A DNA stretch of 5,676 bases from Acidobacteriota bacterium (lineage in GTDB: Bacteria > Acidobacteriota > Terriglobia > Terriglobales > Acidobacteriaceae): assembly GCA_003225615.1 (NCBI GenBank), contig QIAS01000268.1, positions 1,873-7,548 on the forward strand, written 5' to 3'. Made by a program: the position numbers and the translations under genes. This document shows, piece by piece, positions 1 through 5,676 of this stretch. Within the stretch, counting starts at the first letter, position 1. Each line of letters begins with the position of its first letter. The notes under the pieces were generated by a model. That model worked only from the letters and a program-made list of their open reading frames with translations. It was not told the DNA's origin and did no database searches.

Positions 1-1663
1 GCCATGGACCTGGAACGCGAGCGCGGCATTACGATTAAGGCCCACGCTGTCCGCATGATGTACCAGGCCAAGGATGGCCAAACTTACCAACTCAACCTCA
101 TCGACACTCCTGGCCACGTGGATTTCTCCTACGAAGTTTCCCGATCCCTGGCCGCCTGCGAAGGGGCACTGCTAGTCGTAGACGCCTCCCAAGGAGTGGA
201 GGCCCAGACGCTGGCGAATTCGTACCTTGCCATCAATCACGGGCTGGAGATCATCCCCGTCATCAACAAAATTGACCTGCAGAGCGCAGATATTCCACGT
301 ACCAAAGAAATGATTGAGAGCGCTGTCGGCCTCGACGCGACTGATGCGTTATTGATCAGCGCCAAAACCGGGCAAGGCGTCCCCGATGTTCTGGAAGCTA
401 TCGTAAAGAAAATTCCACCGCCCAAGGGATCGCCCGACCGGCACCTGCAGGCGCTGCTGTTCGACTCCTGGTTTGATCCCTATCGCGGCGTGGTGGTCCT
501 GGTGCGCGTCTTCGAAGGAACGCTGCGCAAAGGCCAGAAGATCCGCATGTGCCTTCGACGCGGAGACTCTCGGTGTGCTTACGCCCAAGCCGGTAGAAAT
601 CGACCAACTGCAAGCCGGTGAAGTCGGCTTCCTCATTGCCAACATCAAGAATGTCGCCGACACAAAAATCGGTGACACTATCACGCACGACACCAATCCG
701 GCTCTCGAAGCTCTGCCCGGCTTTGAGGAAATCAAGCCCATGGTTTTCGCCGGGCTCTACACCGTGGATGCCCACGAGCACACGCAGTTGCGCGAGGCGC
801 TCGAGAAACTCAAACTGAACGATTCTTCTTTCTTTTTTGAGCCGGAAAGCTCCATTGCCCTGGGCTTCGGCTTCCGCTGCGGCTTTCTTGGCCTGCTTCA
901 TATGGAGATCATTCAGGAGCGCCTGGAGCGCGAGTTTAATCTGGACCTCATCACAACTGCGCCCGGCGTCCGTTACCGGGTGACAAAGACGGACGGCGAA
1001 ATCATCGAGGTCGACAATCCCTCCAAGTGGCCGAACCAGAGTGAGATAGCCAAGGTCGAGGAGCCGGTAATCCTGGCCACGATCCTGACCAACGAGGAGT
1101 ACGTGGGTGGGACTCTGAAGCTGGTAGAAGAGAAGCGCGGCAAACAGAAGAGCTTCGAATACGTCAGCGCTGCGCGAGTGATGCTGCAATACGAGCTGCC
1201 GCTGAACGAAATCGTGCTCGATTTCTATGACCGCCTGAAATCGGTCTCGCGCGGATACGCCTCGCTCGATTACCACCTGGCGGGCTATTGGGAGTCGCCG
1301 ATGTCGAAGCTGGACATTCTAGTCGCGGGCGATCCCGTCGACGCCCTTTCCACTATCGTCCACCGCGACTTCGCCTACGACCGCGGCCGGGCTCTGGCTG
1401 CGAAAATGAAAGAGCTCATCCCGCGGCAGATGTTTGAGGTGGCCATTCAGGCAGCCATTGGCGCCAAGGTCATCGCCCGCGAAACCGTTCCCGCCATGCG
1501 CAAGAACGTTCTCGCCAAGTGTTATGGAGGCGACATCACCCGCAAGCGCAAGCTGCTGGAGAAACAGAAAGAAGGCAAGAAGCGCATGAAGCGGATCGGG
1601 CGAGTGGATATACCGCAAGAAGCTTTCCTTGCGGTGTTGAAAGTGGGAGAAGGAGGCGGCTAG
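1..1663 (+). pseudogene. lepA: Elongation factor 4 (LepA), 5'-partial and frameshifted
   Basis: EF4 is a ribosome-associated translational GTPase, about 599 residues in E. coli, linked to back-translocation and 30S biogenesis. The window opens at about residue 44, so the P-loop is missing. The first frame (bases 1 to ~549) shows the switch I sequence [10 protein letters not shown]3 DTPGH, G4 NKID, G5 SAKTG and the start of domain II, then would run out of frame to a stop at 619-621. The second frame (from ~551 to TAG 1661-1663) continues domain II with [10 protein letters not shown], then the LepA hallmarks [16 protein letters not shown] and [12 protein letters not shown], and the LepA-specific C-terminal domain. 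The two pieces join into a full-family protein except for about five loop residues after KIRM. Both halves are well conserved, so this is either a recent 11-base deletion or a sequence error; gene identity is certain, its function is not. No slippery heptamer is visible at the junction, so programmed frameshifting is unlikely. It converges on dnaB. Confidence 0.95.
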
Positions 1664-1682
1664 GGGAAAGGATTTCTTCCCC
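1663..1682 (+). terminator. Weak hairpin just after lepA stop
   Basis: GGGGAA (1663-1668) pairs with TTCCCC (1677-1682) across an 8-base loop and starts on the last base of the lepA stop codon. No immediate T-run follows; the nearest is GTTTTAG at 1694-1700. It could be a poor intrinsic terminator or merely a 3'-end stabilising hairpin. Confidence 0.3.
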
Positions 1683-2042
1683 CGGTCTGCCGAGTTTTAG
1701 CCCGTCCGAGGCACCTTAAGTTTTGGTACAGTTTTTGCTGTATGTGCAAATCTCAAAGGTTGCACGAAAAGTTTGGCACAAACTCGTGACGAGCCTCGTT
1801 TTCGCTCGGTGAGACTAAGGTCTTGCACTTACTAGCCTTATCTGGCTTTTCGTCGCGAACAACGCACCGACTGAACAATCGATTCGGACACCGACGGCAG
1901 AGCTGGCAATCACATCCACAGTCTTTTCCACAGAAAGGCAGCAACTCTTGTGACCGCAGTGACATGCGACGACCGTGACGCGGGGACGGCAGCAAGCGAA
2001 AAACATGAACTCTGCCTGCCGGAACTGCTGTAGGCCGACAGC
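1664..2042. other. Convergent lepA-dnaB intergenic region without a convincing gene
   Basis: This 379-base gap lies between the ends of two converging genes. It contains TACAG/CTGTA (1727-1731 with 1738-1742), GTGCAA/TTGCAC (1744-1749 with 1760-1765), and GCTGT/ACAGC (2027-2031 with 2038-2042); the last begins directly after the dnaB stop on the - strand. None is followed by a good U-tract, so no clear terminator is seen for either gene. Two overlapping - strand frames (1753-1995 from TTG, 1815-2006 from ATG) are open but lack a ribosome binding site. The first is very rich in cysteine and is discussed as a finding. Confidence 0.6.
1744..1765. repeat. Short inverted repeat GTGCAA/TTGCAC
   Basis: Perfect 6-base arms are separated by 10 bases. 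A further GGCAC follows at 1775-1779, and another hairpin (1727-1742) lies immediately upstream. It may be a piece of RNA structure at the end of lepA or dnaB transcripts, or chance; nothing else supports a role. Confidence 0.35.
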
Positions 2043-3443
2043 CTAGTCAATCGGAGCCGCTTCCCCGTCAGCCAGAGATTCGAATCGAGTGGAGTTCTTC
2101 AGGAAAGCCAAACTAATTTTGCCTGTTGGGCCGTTGCGCTGTTTCGAAATGATGATTTCCGCCCTTCCCTGGAGGTCCGGGTCATCCTGCTTGTAGACCT
2201 CCTCCCGGAAGATGAACATCACCACGTCGGCATCTTGTTCAATCGAGCCGGATTCACGCAAGTCGGCAAGCTGGGGCCGATGATCGCCGCCACGGCTCTC
2301 CGGAGCACGGCTTAACTGCGACAGCGCCACGACCGGGACTTGGAGCTCTTTAGCCAGAGCCTTGAGGCCCCGAGAGATCGCCGACACTTCCTGGGTGCGG
2401 TTCTCGTATCGCCTGCCCCCGCCGGACATGAGCTGCAGATAGTCCACGATAAGCAGGTCGAGTTTGCCCTCCGATTGCTGCAGGCGTCGGGCCTTGGCGC
2501 GCATCTCGCTCAGTGAGATACCAGGGGTGTCATCAATGTAAATCGGCGCGTTTGCCAGTTGCTCCATCGCCTGGACGACTTTCTGCATGTCGTCCCGCCA
2601 CAGCGAGCCCGTGCGCATCTTGTGCGAATCCACCCGCGCGCAAGAGCAGAGCAAACGCAGCAGCAGGGCCTCGCGCGACATTTCCAGCGAAAACATTCCG
2701 ACAACTTTTTGATCGGCGATCGCAGAGTTCTCGGCGATGTTCATCGCGAAAGCGGTCTTGCCCATGGAAGGGCGGGCCGCAATGATCACCAGGTCAGAGC
2801 GCTGCAAGCCGCTGGTCATCTCGTCCAGATCGGTATAGTGCGTAGCCAGCCCGGTAATCCGTTGGCCGCGCTGCAGGAGCGCGTCCACCGAGCCGAAGGA
2901 TTCCTTGACGATCTCCTGCACGCCCATGAAGCCGCGCCCAATGCGCTTCTCCGAAAGCTGGAATATGGCGGATTCGGCGTCGTTGAGAATTTCTTCGGCT
3001 GGGTCGGATTGATCGGCGGCGCGCGCAATAGCGGCATTCGCGGCGTGGATCAGGCCGCGCAGCAGCGCTTTATCGCGGACAATCTTGACGTAGTGCTCAA
3101 TGCTGGGCCGATCGGGGACGCCATCGACCAGCCCAGAAACGTAACCGACATCGCCGACTGACTCGAGCTCTTTGCGCTGGTCGAGTTCCTCGACCAGGGT
3201 GATCATGTCGATCGGCCGCGAAGACTCGGCCAGATCCATCATGCGCGAGTAAATGCGGCGGTGCGAGTCGAGAGAGAAATCTTCCGGCTTGAGATGTTCG
3301 GCCGCCTGGTTGTAGGAGAGATTGTCGAGGAGAATCGCTCCCAGGATCGAGCGCTCCGCCTCGACGTTCGCCGGCAGGCTGCTTACGAGATTGTAATCAG
3401 TAGGTCCAGCATCACCAGGAACACGAGCGCGCCAAGTCGCCAT
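2043..3443 (-). CDS. dnaB: Replicative DNA helicase DnaB
   Basis: DnaB is the hexameric 5'-3' helicase that unwinds DNA at the replication fork and interacts with primase and the loader. The 466-residue protein has the family's usual length and appears complete. The N-terminal DnaB domain begins at LPANVEAERSILGAILL (residues 23-39) and runs to about 125, followed by a linker to ~195 and the RecA-like C-terminal domain. Visible motifs are Walker A ARPSMGKT (223-230), the catalytic glutamate in FSLEM (E254), Walker B LLIVDYLQL (330-338, D334), the SQLSR motif (375-379), DLRESGSIEQDAD (394-406), the arginine finger in FREE (R413) and SKQRNGPTG (433-441). There is no intein. The ATG at 3441-3443 is chosen because GAGGT lies 10 bases upstream (3454-3458). 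It is transcribed away from the small gene at 3736-3993 and converges with lepA. The extra ~20 residues before the conserved core are unremarkable. Confidence 0.97.
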   Translation of the reverse strand: MATWRARVPGDAGPTDYNLVSSLPANVEAERSILGAILLDNLSYNQAAEHLKPEDFSLDSHRRIYSRMMDLAESSRPIDMITLVEELDQRKELESVGDVGYVSGLVDGVPDRPSIEHYVKIVRDKALLRGLIHAANAAIARAADQSDPAEEILNDAESAIFQLSEKRIGRGFMGVQEIVKESFGSVDALLQRGQRITGLATHYTDLDEMTSGLQRSDLVIIAARPSMGKTAFAMNIAENSAIADQKVVGMFSLEMSREALLLRLLCSCARVDSHKMRTGSLWRDDMQKVVQAMEQLANAPIYIDDTPGISLSEMRAKARRLQQSEGKLDLLIVDYLQLMSGGGRRYENRTQEVSAISRGLKALAKELQVPVVALSQLSRAPESRGGDHRPQLADLRESGSIEQDADVVMFIFREEVYKQDDPDLQGRAEIIISKQRNGPTGKISLAFLKNSTRFESLADGEAAPID

Positions 3444-3735
3444 TACAGGTCATACCTCGCTGCACAAAGGATGGTGCATACGAATAAAAGACGAAAGTAT
3501 ACCTCTTTGCAGTGTCTGACTAGTATTTTTTACTGAAGGTCATGGTCTGTCAGGGCAGGAGCCCTTCTCAATTCTTGCTGAGCGACTACTTTGGGGCTGA
3601 TCTCAGGATCGCGTAAGCGAATGGAGGGCGAAAAGAAGAAAGATCTGTGCACAATCTGTGAAAGCCCGCTCTTATCTTGTGGACTGCGGTCGAAAACGTG
3701 TCGATTAGTCAAACCACGAGAAGCGAGACGCAAGC
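3444..3735 (-). other. dnaB leader and intergenic region
   Basis: This 292-base gap separates dnaB from the end of the small gene at 3736-3993. It holds the dnaB ribosome binding site, a candidate promoter (3496-3533) and a small AGGGC/GCCCT hairpin (3552-3556 with 3561-3565, loop AGGA) with no U-tract on either strand. Open frames crossing the region on both strands have no good start signals and are probably not genes. No terminator for the small upstream gene is visible, so some readthrough into dnaB is possible. Confidence 0.5.
3496..3533 (-). promoter_or_regulatory. Candidate sigma-70 promoter of dnaB
   Basis: On the - strand a TATACT box (3496-3501) differs from TATAAT at one position. 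It ends about 52 bases upstream of the dnaB ATG. A run of A bases (3523-3533) sits where an UP element would lie. The -35 is weak: the best hexamers near the right spacing (TAGTCA or CTAGTC) match TTGACA poorly. This is inferred from sequence only. Confidence 0.35.
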
Positions 3736-3993
3736 CTAGGCGTGTTCCAGTCGCTGATGTTTCAGCAACAGTTCTAGTGCGCAATTGCGCCGATGCTCCA
3801 GCTTCCTTATTCTCGCAAGATAGCGCTCCTCGTCTCTAATCATCTCGTCGTAGTCGTTGATTAAAGAAAGTACAGCCTCGCATCTACGCTTGTCTTCGGC
3901 TTCGCGGCATTGTTGCTCTAGATCACGGAGGGCCTCGGTAAGAGTGTCGCAGTCGAAACAGTGGCGGATCTCCGCCTCGTACTTGTGATTCAT
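3736..3993 (-). CDS. Small charged coiled-coil-like hypothetical protein (85 aa)
   Basis: I do not recognise this 85-residue protein. It is strongly charged, rich in Glu, Arg and Leu, and apparently all helical, with no signal peptide or membrane segment. Hydrophobic residues recur at coiled-coil spacing (L18, L22, L25, C29; then L59, I62, L65; then L73, L75, L76). It has a CxxC pair (C12, C15) and three further cysteines (C29, C38, C71), so a metal or redox role is possible but unsupported. The ATG at 3991-3993 is chosen over longer in-frame starts because GAAAGGTG (3999-4006) ends five bases upstream of it. The longer frame would run back from a GTG inside a terminator hairpin (4210-4212) and would read T-rich leader as a false hydrophobic N-terminus. 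The neighbours, dnaB and rpoD, do not predict its role; the long gaps on both sides suggest its own transcript. Confidence 0.7.
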   Translation of the reverse strand: MNHKYEAEIRHCFDCDTLTEALRDLEQQCREAEDKRRCEAVLSLINDYDEMIRDEERYLARIRKLEHRRNCALELLLKHQRLEHA

Positions 3994-4181
3994 GTTTTCA
4001 CCTTTCGGAAAGAATAGTGTTATTTCACCTGTGACTTGCCAGCGGATCTTCGGAAAACCAAGGACAAACTTGAATTTTGTAGGTTCTCTTGTTGCTGTGT
4101 GCCCTTTGGTGGCCAGAATGTCTGAAATAAGAAGGGAAGGAAGAGCTAGCTTCAGGGCGAAGAGGGGCCAAGAAGTGATGT
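3994..4181 (-). other. Leader of the small coiled-coil gene
   Basis: These 188 bases lie between the strong terminator at 4182-4224 and the start of the small gene, so a promoter must be here if the gene is expressed on its own. A TATTCT-like hexamer at about 4012-4017 is the best -10 I see, without a persuasive -35. The ribosome binding site is at 3999-4006. No other structure stands out. Confidence 0.4.
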
Positions 4182-4224
4182 AAAAAAGCAAAATGCGGCT
4201 TGAGCCAGCCACTCAAGCCGCATT
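4182..4224 (-). terminator. Strong rho-independent terminator with no upstream coding gene
   Basis: A perfect 13-base stem pairs 4192-4204 with 4212-4224 around a 7-base loop. Read on the - strand, the stem ends in GCATT and is followed by TTGCTTTTTTA (4191-4181). The + strand side has no T-run, so it works for minus-strand transcripts only. The region upstream on this strand has no convincing gene back to the rpoD terminator at 4682-4716, so it probably ends a non-coding transcript or catches rpoD readthrough. Confidence 0.88.
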
Positions 4225-4320
4225 GCTCGGTAGATGTCCTGTCTGCCTTCACCATCGCGCAAAGCGACGGGGCGCATGTGGAGGAGTTGCGCTCTCGAGG
4301 AACGTGACTTCCCACATACT

Positions 4321-4341
4321 CTGCAGGTCTTAGACCTGCAG
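4321..4341. repeat. 21-base near-perfect palindrome
   Basis: Arms CTGCAGGTCT (4321-4330) and AGACCTGCAG (4332-4341) flank a single central base. As RNA it gives a nine-pair hairpin with a three-base loop. It may be a stem of the candidate RNA, a dispersed palindromic repeat unit, or a binding site for a dimeric protein. Confidence 0.6.
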
Positions 4342-4416
4342 TCACCGCGATGGCCAGCGGCTCAGTCCTGCCGTGAGGAGGACTCTTTGAGGAGGCCGCA
4401 ACGCCCGGGCAGTTCA

Positions 4417-4504
4417 GAACGCGCAAAGCGCGTTCGGAGGAACCCTCCGGCAATTCACCCTCGAGAATTGCCGGAACCGCTGGTCTGCCGCAATGTTCCG
4501 GCAG
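4417..4504. repeat. Cluster of overlapping perfect inverted repeats
   Basis: Four perfect stems are packed into 88 bases: GAACGCGC/GCGCGTTC (4417-4424 with 4428-4435), CGGAGG/CCTCCG (4435-4440 with 4444-4449), CCGGCAATTC/GAATTGCCGG (4447-4456 with 4465-4474), and TGCCGGAAC/GTTCCGGCA (4469-4477 with 4495-4503). A competing CTGCCG/CGGCAG (4485-4490 with 4499-4504) is also possible. Adjacent stems share bases at 4435, 4447-4449 and 4469-4474, so they cannot all form at once. Confidence 0.6.
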
Positions 4505-4681
4505 TTATTCAGGACATCCAACGTTTCGCTGGAAGCACTCTGCTTGAAGGACGAAACCTCCGCAAGAAAAAACTAATGCACATTTGTGCAGAAGCTGTGG
4601 ACGACATGAACTTCTTGTGGAAACTTCTGGAAAAATAGCAAGAAAATCTGCCGCACATCTGAAACTGAACAAGAAGCGGTG

Positions 4682-4716
4682 CAAAACAAAAAGGGGCGCG
4701 ACTTCTCGCGCCCCTT
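4682..4716 (-). terminator. rpoD rho-independent terminator
   Basis: AAGGGGCGCGA (4691-4701) and TCGCGCCCCTT (4706-4716) form an 11-pair stem with a four-base loop. On the - strand it is followed by TTTGTTTTG (4690-4682), 46 bases after the rpoD stop. On the + strand, ATAAGTTTTT follows the stem, so weak termination in the other direction is also possible. Confidence 0.9.
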
Positions 4717-4721
4717 ATAAG

Positions 4722-4756
4722 TTTTTCTCCGTGACTCTGGGTCTTAGTGGTGAATT
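4722..4756. repeat. Probable copy of a dispersed environmental repeat
   Basis: The + strand reads CTCCGTGACTCTGGGTCT followed by TAGTGGTGAA. From memory this resembles the CTCCGTGTCTCTGTGGTGAA-type motif scattered between genes in many environmental genomes; its reverse complement is often mis-annotated as peptides containing TTKTQ. The copy sits between the rpoD stop and its terminator. The assignment rests on recollection, not on a search. Confidence 0.45.
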
Positions 4757-4761
4757 TCTTG

Positions 4762-5676
4762 CTAATCCCGCACTCCATCCAAAAACGCCCGCAACTTCCG
4801 CGAACGCGATGGATGGCGCAGCTTGCGCAGAGCCTTGGCCTCGATCTGCCGTATACGCTCGCGCGTCACAGCAAAAGACTGGCCGACTTCCTCGAGCGTG
4901 TGCTCGCTGCCATCTTCCAGTCCAAAACGCATCTTGATGACTTTCTCTTCGCGTGCTGTAAGCGTACGCAGCACGTGTGCGGTCTGGTCCTTCAGATTGA
5001 CGTTGATCACAGCCTCGGCCGGAGAGACCACGCCGCGGTCCTCGATGAAATCGCCCAGGTGCGAATCTTCCTCTTCGCCAATGGGCGTTTCGAGAGAGAT
5101 AGGTTCCTGTGCGATCTTGAGCACCTTGCGCACTTTGGCGACCGGAATATCCATGCGCTTGGCAATCTCTTCCGACGTCGGTTCGCGTCCCAGTTCCTGC
5201 ACCAGCTGCCGCGAAGTGCGGATCAGCTTGTTGATGGTTTCGATCATGTGCACCGGGATGCGAATCGTACGCGCCTGGTCAGCAATCGCACGAGTAATGG
5301 CCTGCCGAATCCACCACGTGGCGTACGTAGAAAACTTGTAGCCACGACGGTATTCGAACTTGTCCACTGCCTTCATCAGGCCGATGTTGCCTTCCTGAAT
5401 CAAGTCCAAAAACTGCAAACCGCGATTCGTGTACTTTTTGGCAATGGAGACGACCAGACGCAAGTTGGCGTCGATCAGCTCGCGCTTGGCCTGCTCGGCA
5501 TCCATGTCGCCCTGGATGATCTCGCGCTGCGTGCGCTTGAGCTCCTGGAACGACACGCCTGCTTCGGCCTCGAGCTTTTCCAGTTCAGTGCGGATGGCTC
5601 GAGACTGCCGGCGATATTCTTTCTTCTGCTCTTCGCTGCGGGTGGCGTCCGCCTTGCGCTCCAGGTTCTGAGACTG
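4762..5676 (-). CDS. rpoD: Primary sigma factor RpoD (sigma-70), N-terminus outside window
   Basis: RpoD binds core RNA polymerase and recognises the -35 and -10 elements of housekeeping promoters. The reading frame is open to the window edge, giving the C-terminal 304 residues; region 1.1 and most of the non-conserved region are missing. An in-frame GTG at 5554-5556 is not the start, since the homologous [11 protein letters not shown] sequence, like E. coli IEEETGLTIEQV, spans it. In visible numbering, conserved segments are region 2.1 (about 66-86, [17 protein letters not shown]), 2.2 core-binding (87-112, [20 protein letters not shown]), 2.3-2.4 melting and -10 recognition (113-141, [19 protein letters not shown]), region 3 (141-205), the 3.2 finger [13 protein letters not shown] (201-213), and the region 4.2 helix-turn-helix (about 260-289, [20 protein letters not shown]). 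The first ~38 visible residues are a charged helix. The full set of group 1 residues separates it from alternative sigma factors. It ends at the terminator 4682-4716. Confidence 0.98.
   Translation of the reverse strand, partial: QSQNLERKADATRSEEQKKEYRRQSRAIRTELEKLEAEAGVSFQELKRTQREIIQGDMDAEQAKRELIDANLRLVVSIAKKYTNRGLQFLDLIQEGNIGLMKAVDKFEYRRGYKFSTYATWWIRQAITRAIADQARTIRIPVHMIETINKLIRTSRQLVQELGREPTSEEIAKRMDIPVAKVRKVLKIAQEPISLETPIGEEEDSHLGDFIEDRGVVSPAEAVINVNLKDQTAHVLRTLTAREEKVIKMRFGLEDGSEHTLEEVGQSFAVTRERIRQIEAKALRKLRHPSRSRKLRAFLDGVRD

Larger units (their letters stand above)
4182..4504 (-). ncRNA. Candidate structured non-coding RNA ending at the orphan terminator
   Basis: Read on the - strand, this stretch holds a series of stems that end in the terminator. 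CGCGATGG and CCATCGCG (4346-4353 with 4252-4259) would form an outer 8-base-pair helix. Inside it are a 21-base palindromic hairpin (4321-4341) and an 8-pair helix (4312-4319 with 4274-4281), making a three-way junction. One pair of the latter (4275 with 4318) is a C-A mismatch in a + strand RNA but a G-U pair in the - strand RNA, which fits the - strand. Upstream lie hairpins at 4364-4384, 4417-4435, 4435-4449, 4447-4474 and 4469-4503, some mutually exclusive. The 5' end is unknown; an extended -10-like TGCTATTTT at 4632-4640 is a possible but weak promoter. I could not match it to 6S RNA, RNase P RNA, tmRNA or SRP RNA. The alternative is a cluster of REP-like palindromes. Confidence 0.4.
4225..4690. 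other. Gene-poor region between two minus-strand terminators
   Basis: Over 450 bases lie between the rpoD terminator and the orphan terminator. The lower half is the palindrome-rich candidate RNA. The upper half (about 4505-4680) contains TGCACA/TGTGCA (4577-4582 with 4585-4590) followed on the - strand by ATTAGTTTTTT, a small terminator-like element. A + strand frame (4234-4638, 134 codons) is open; its last ~45 codons read like an amphipathic peptide, but its first two thirds run through the palindromes and no ribosome binding site is seen. I do not call it a gene. Confidence 0.5.

Noticed and set aside
398..1276. Long minus-strand open frame of 292 codons opposite lepA
   Set aside because: It lies antisense to clearly conserved LepA sequence and crosses its frameshift; its composition is that of a shadow frame of a GC-rich gene.
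3640..3690. Further DnaA-box-like words (TTGTGCACA, GTCCACAAG) upstream of dnaB
   Set aside because: Each has at least one mismatch to the relaxed consensus, and there is no AT-rich unwinding region; not enough for an origin.
3621..3839. + strand frame of 72 codons with CxxC and two more cysteines
   Set aside because: The start has no properly spaced ribosome binding site, and the frame overlaps the 3' end of the better-supported minus-strand gene antisense by about 100 bases.
3994..4212. N-terminal extension of the small gene with a hydrophobic, signal-like segment
   Set aside because: It would start at a GTG within the terminator hairpin; the downstream ATG at 3991-3993 has a good ribosome binding site, and the hydrophobicity follows from T-rich leader DNA.
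4025..4453. Minus-strand frame of 142 codons
   Set aside because: It runs through the 21-base palindrome, the orphan terminator and the leader of the small gene, with no ribosome binding site. The apparent peptide comes from palindromic DNA.
4182..4690. Known housekeeping RNA (6S, RNase P, tmRNA, SRP)
   Set aside because: I could not find the conserved sequence signatures, such as the RNase P GAGGAAAGTCC-type core or a tRNA-like end; only a covariance search could settle this.
4509..4778. Minus-strand frame of 89 codons overlapping the rpoD 3' end
   Set aside because: It reads through the rpoD terminator and the dispersed-repeat motif; peptides with TTKTQ from this motif are typical false gene calls.
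1..5676. CRISPR array, insertion sequence, integrase, toxin-antitoxin or defence genes
   Set aside because: No regularly spaced direct repeats, transposase or recombinase motifs, or paired small toxin-like genes are visible on either strand.

Overview
The window is housekeeping chromosome from a bacterium of moderately high G+C. It carries lepA (elongation factor 4) on the + strand. On the - strand, read from high to low coordinates, lie rpoD (primary sigma factor), an untranslated stretch dense in palindromes, a small uncharacterised gene, and dnaB (replicative helicase). The style of the DnaB and RpoD proteins, and short motifs that look like dispersed repeats, suggest an Acidobacteriota chromosome, possibly from a metagenome. 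That placement is an impression from memory, not a computed result. lepA is cut off at the left edge and rpoD at the right edge.

Layout: 1-1663 encodes LepA without its first ~44 residues. It needs two reading frames, with the switch at about 550, and comparison with the family suggests a net loss of 11 bases in a surface loop. 1664-2042 is the convergent gap between lepA and dnaB; it holds weak hairpins, inverted repeats and a cysteine-rich open frame of doubtful reality. 2043-3443 (-) is an apparently complete DnaB. 3444-3735 is the dnaB leader, with a plausible promoter. 3736-3993 (-) is an 85-residue, highly charged, probably coiled-coil protein with a good ribosome binding site. 3994-4181 is its leader.

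4182-4224 is a strong rho-independent terminator on the - strand. 4225-4690 has no convincing gene but contains many perfect stems, including a possible three-way junction just upstream of that terminator. 4682-4716 is a second strong terminator, which ends rpoD, and 4722-4756 looks like a dispersed environmental repeat. 4762-5676 (-) is the C-terminal 304 residues of RpoD.

The three recognised genes serve translation (LepA), replication (DnaB) and transcription initiation (RpoD). Each minus-strand unit appears to be transcribed separately, because terminators and long gaps lie between them. The best candidate for something undescribed is the stretch between the two minus-strand terminators. 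rpoD already has its own terminator, so the second one at 4182-4224 has no coding gene to end, and the sequence before it can fold as RNA. A structured non-coding RNA is the leading idea; a cluster of REP-like mobile palindromes is the main alternative.
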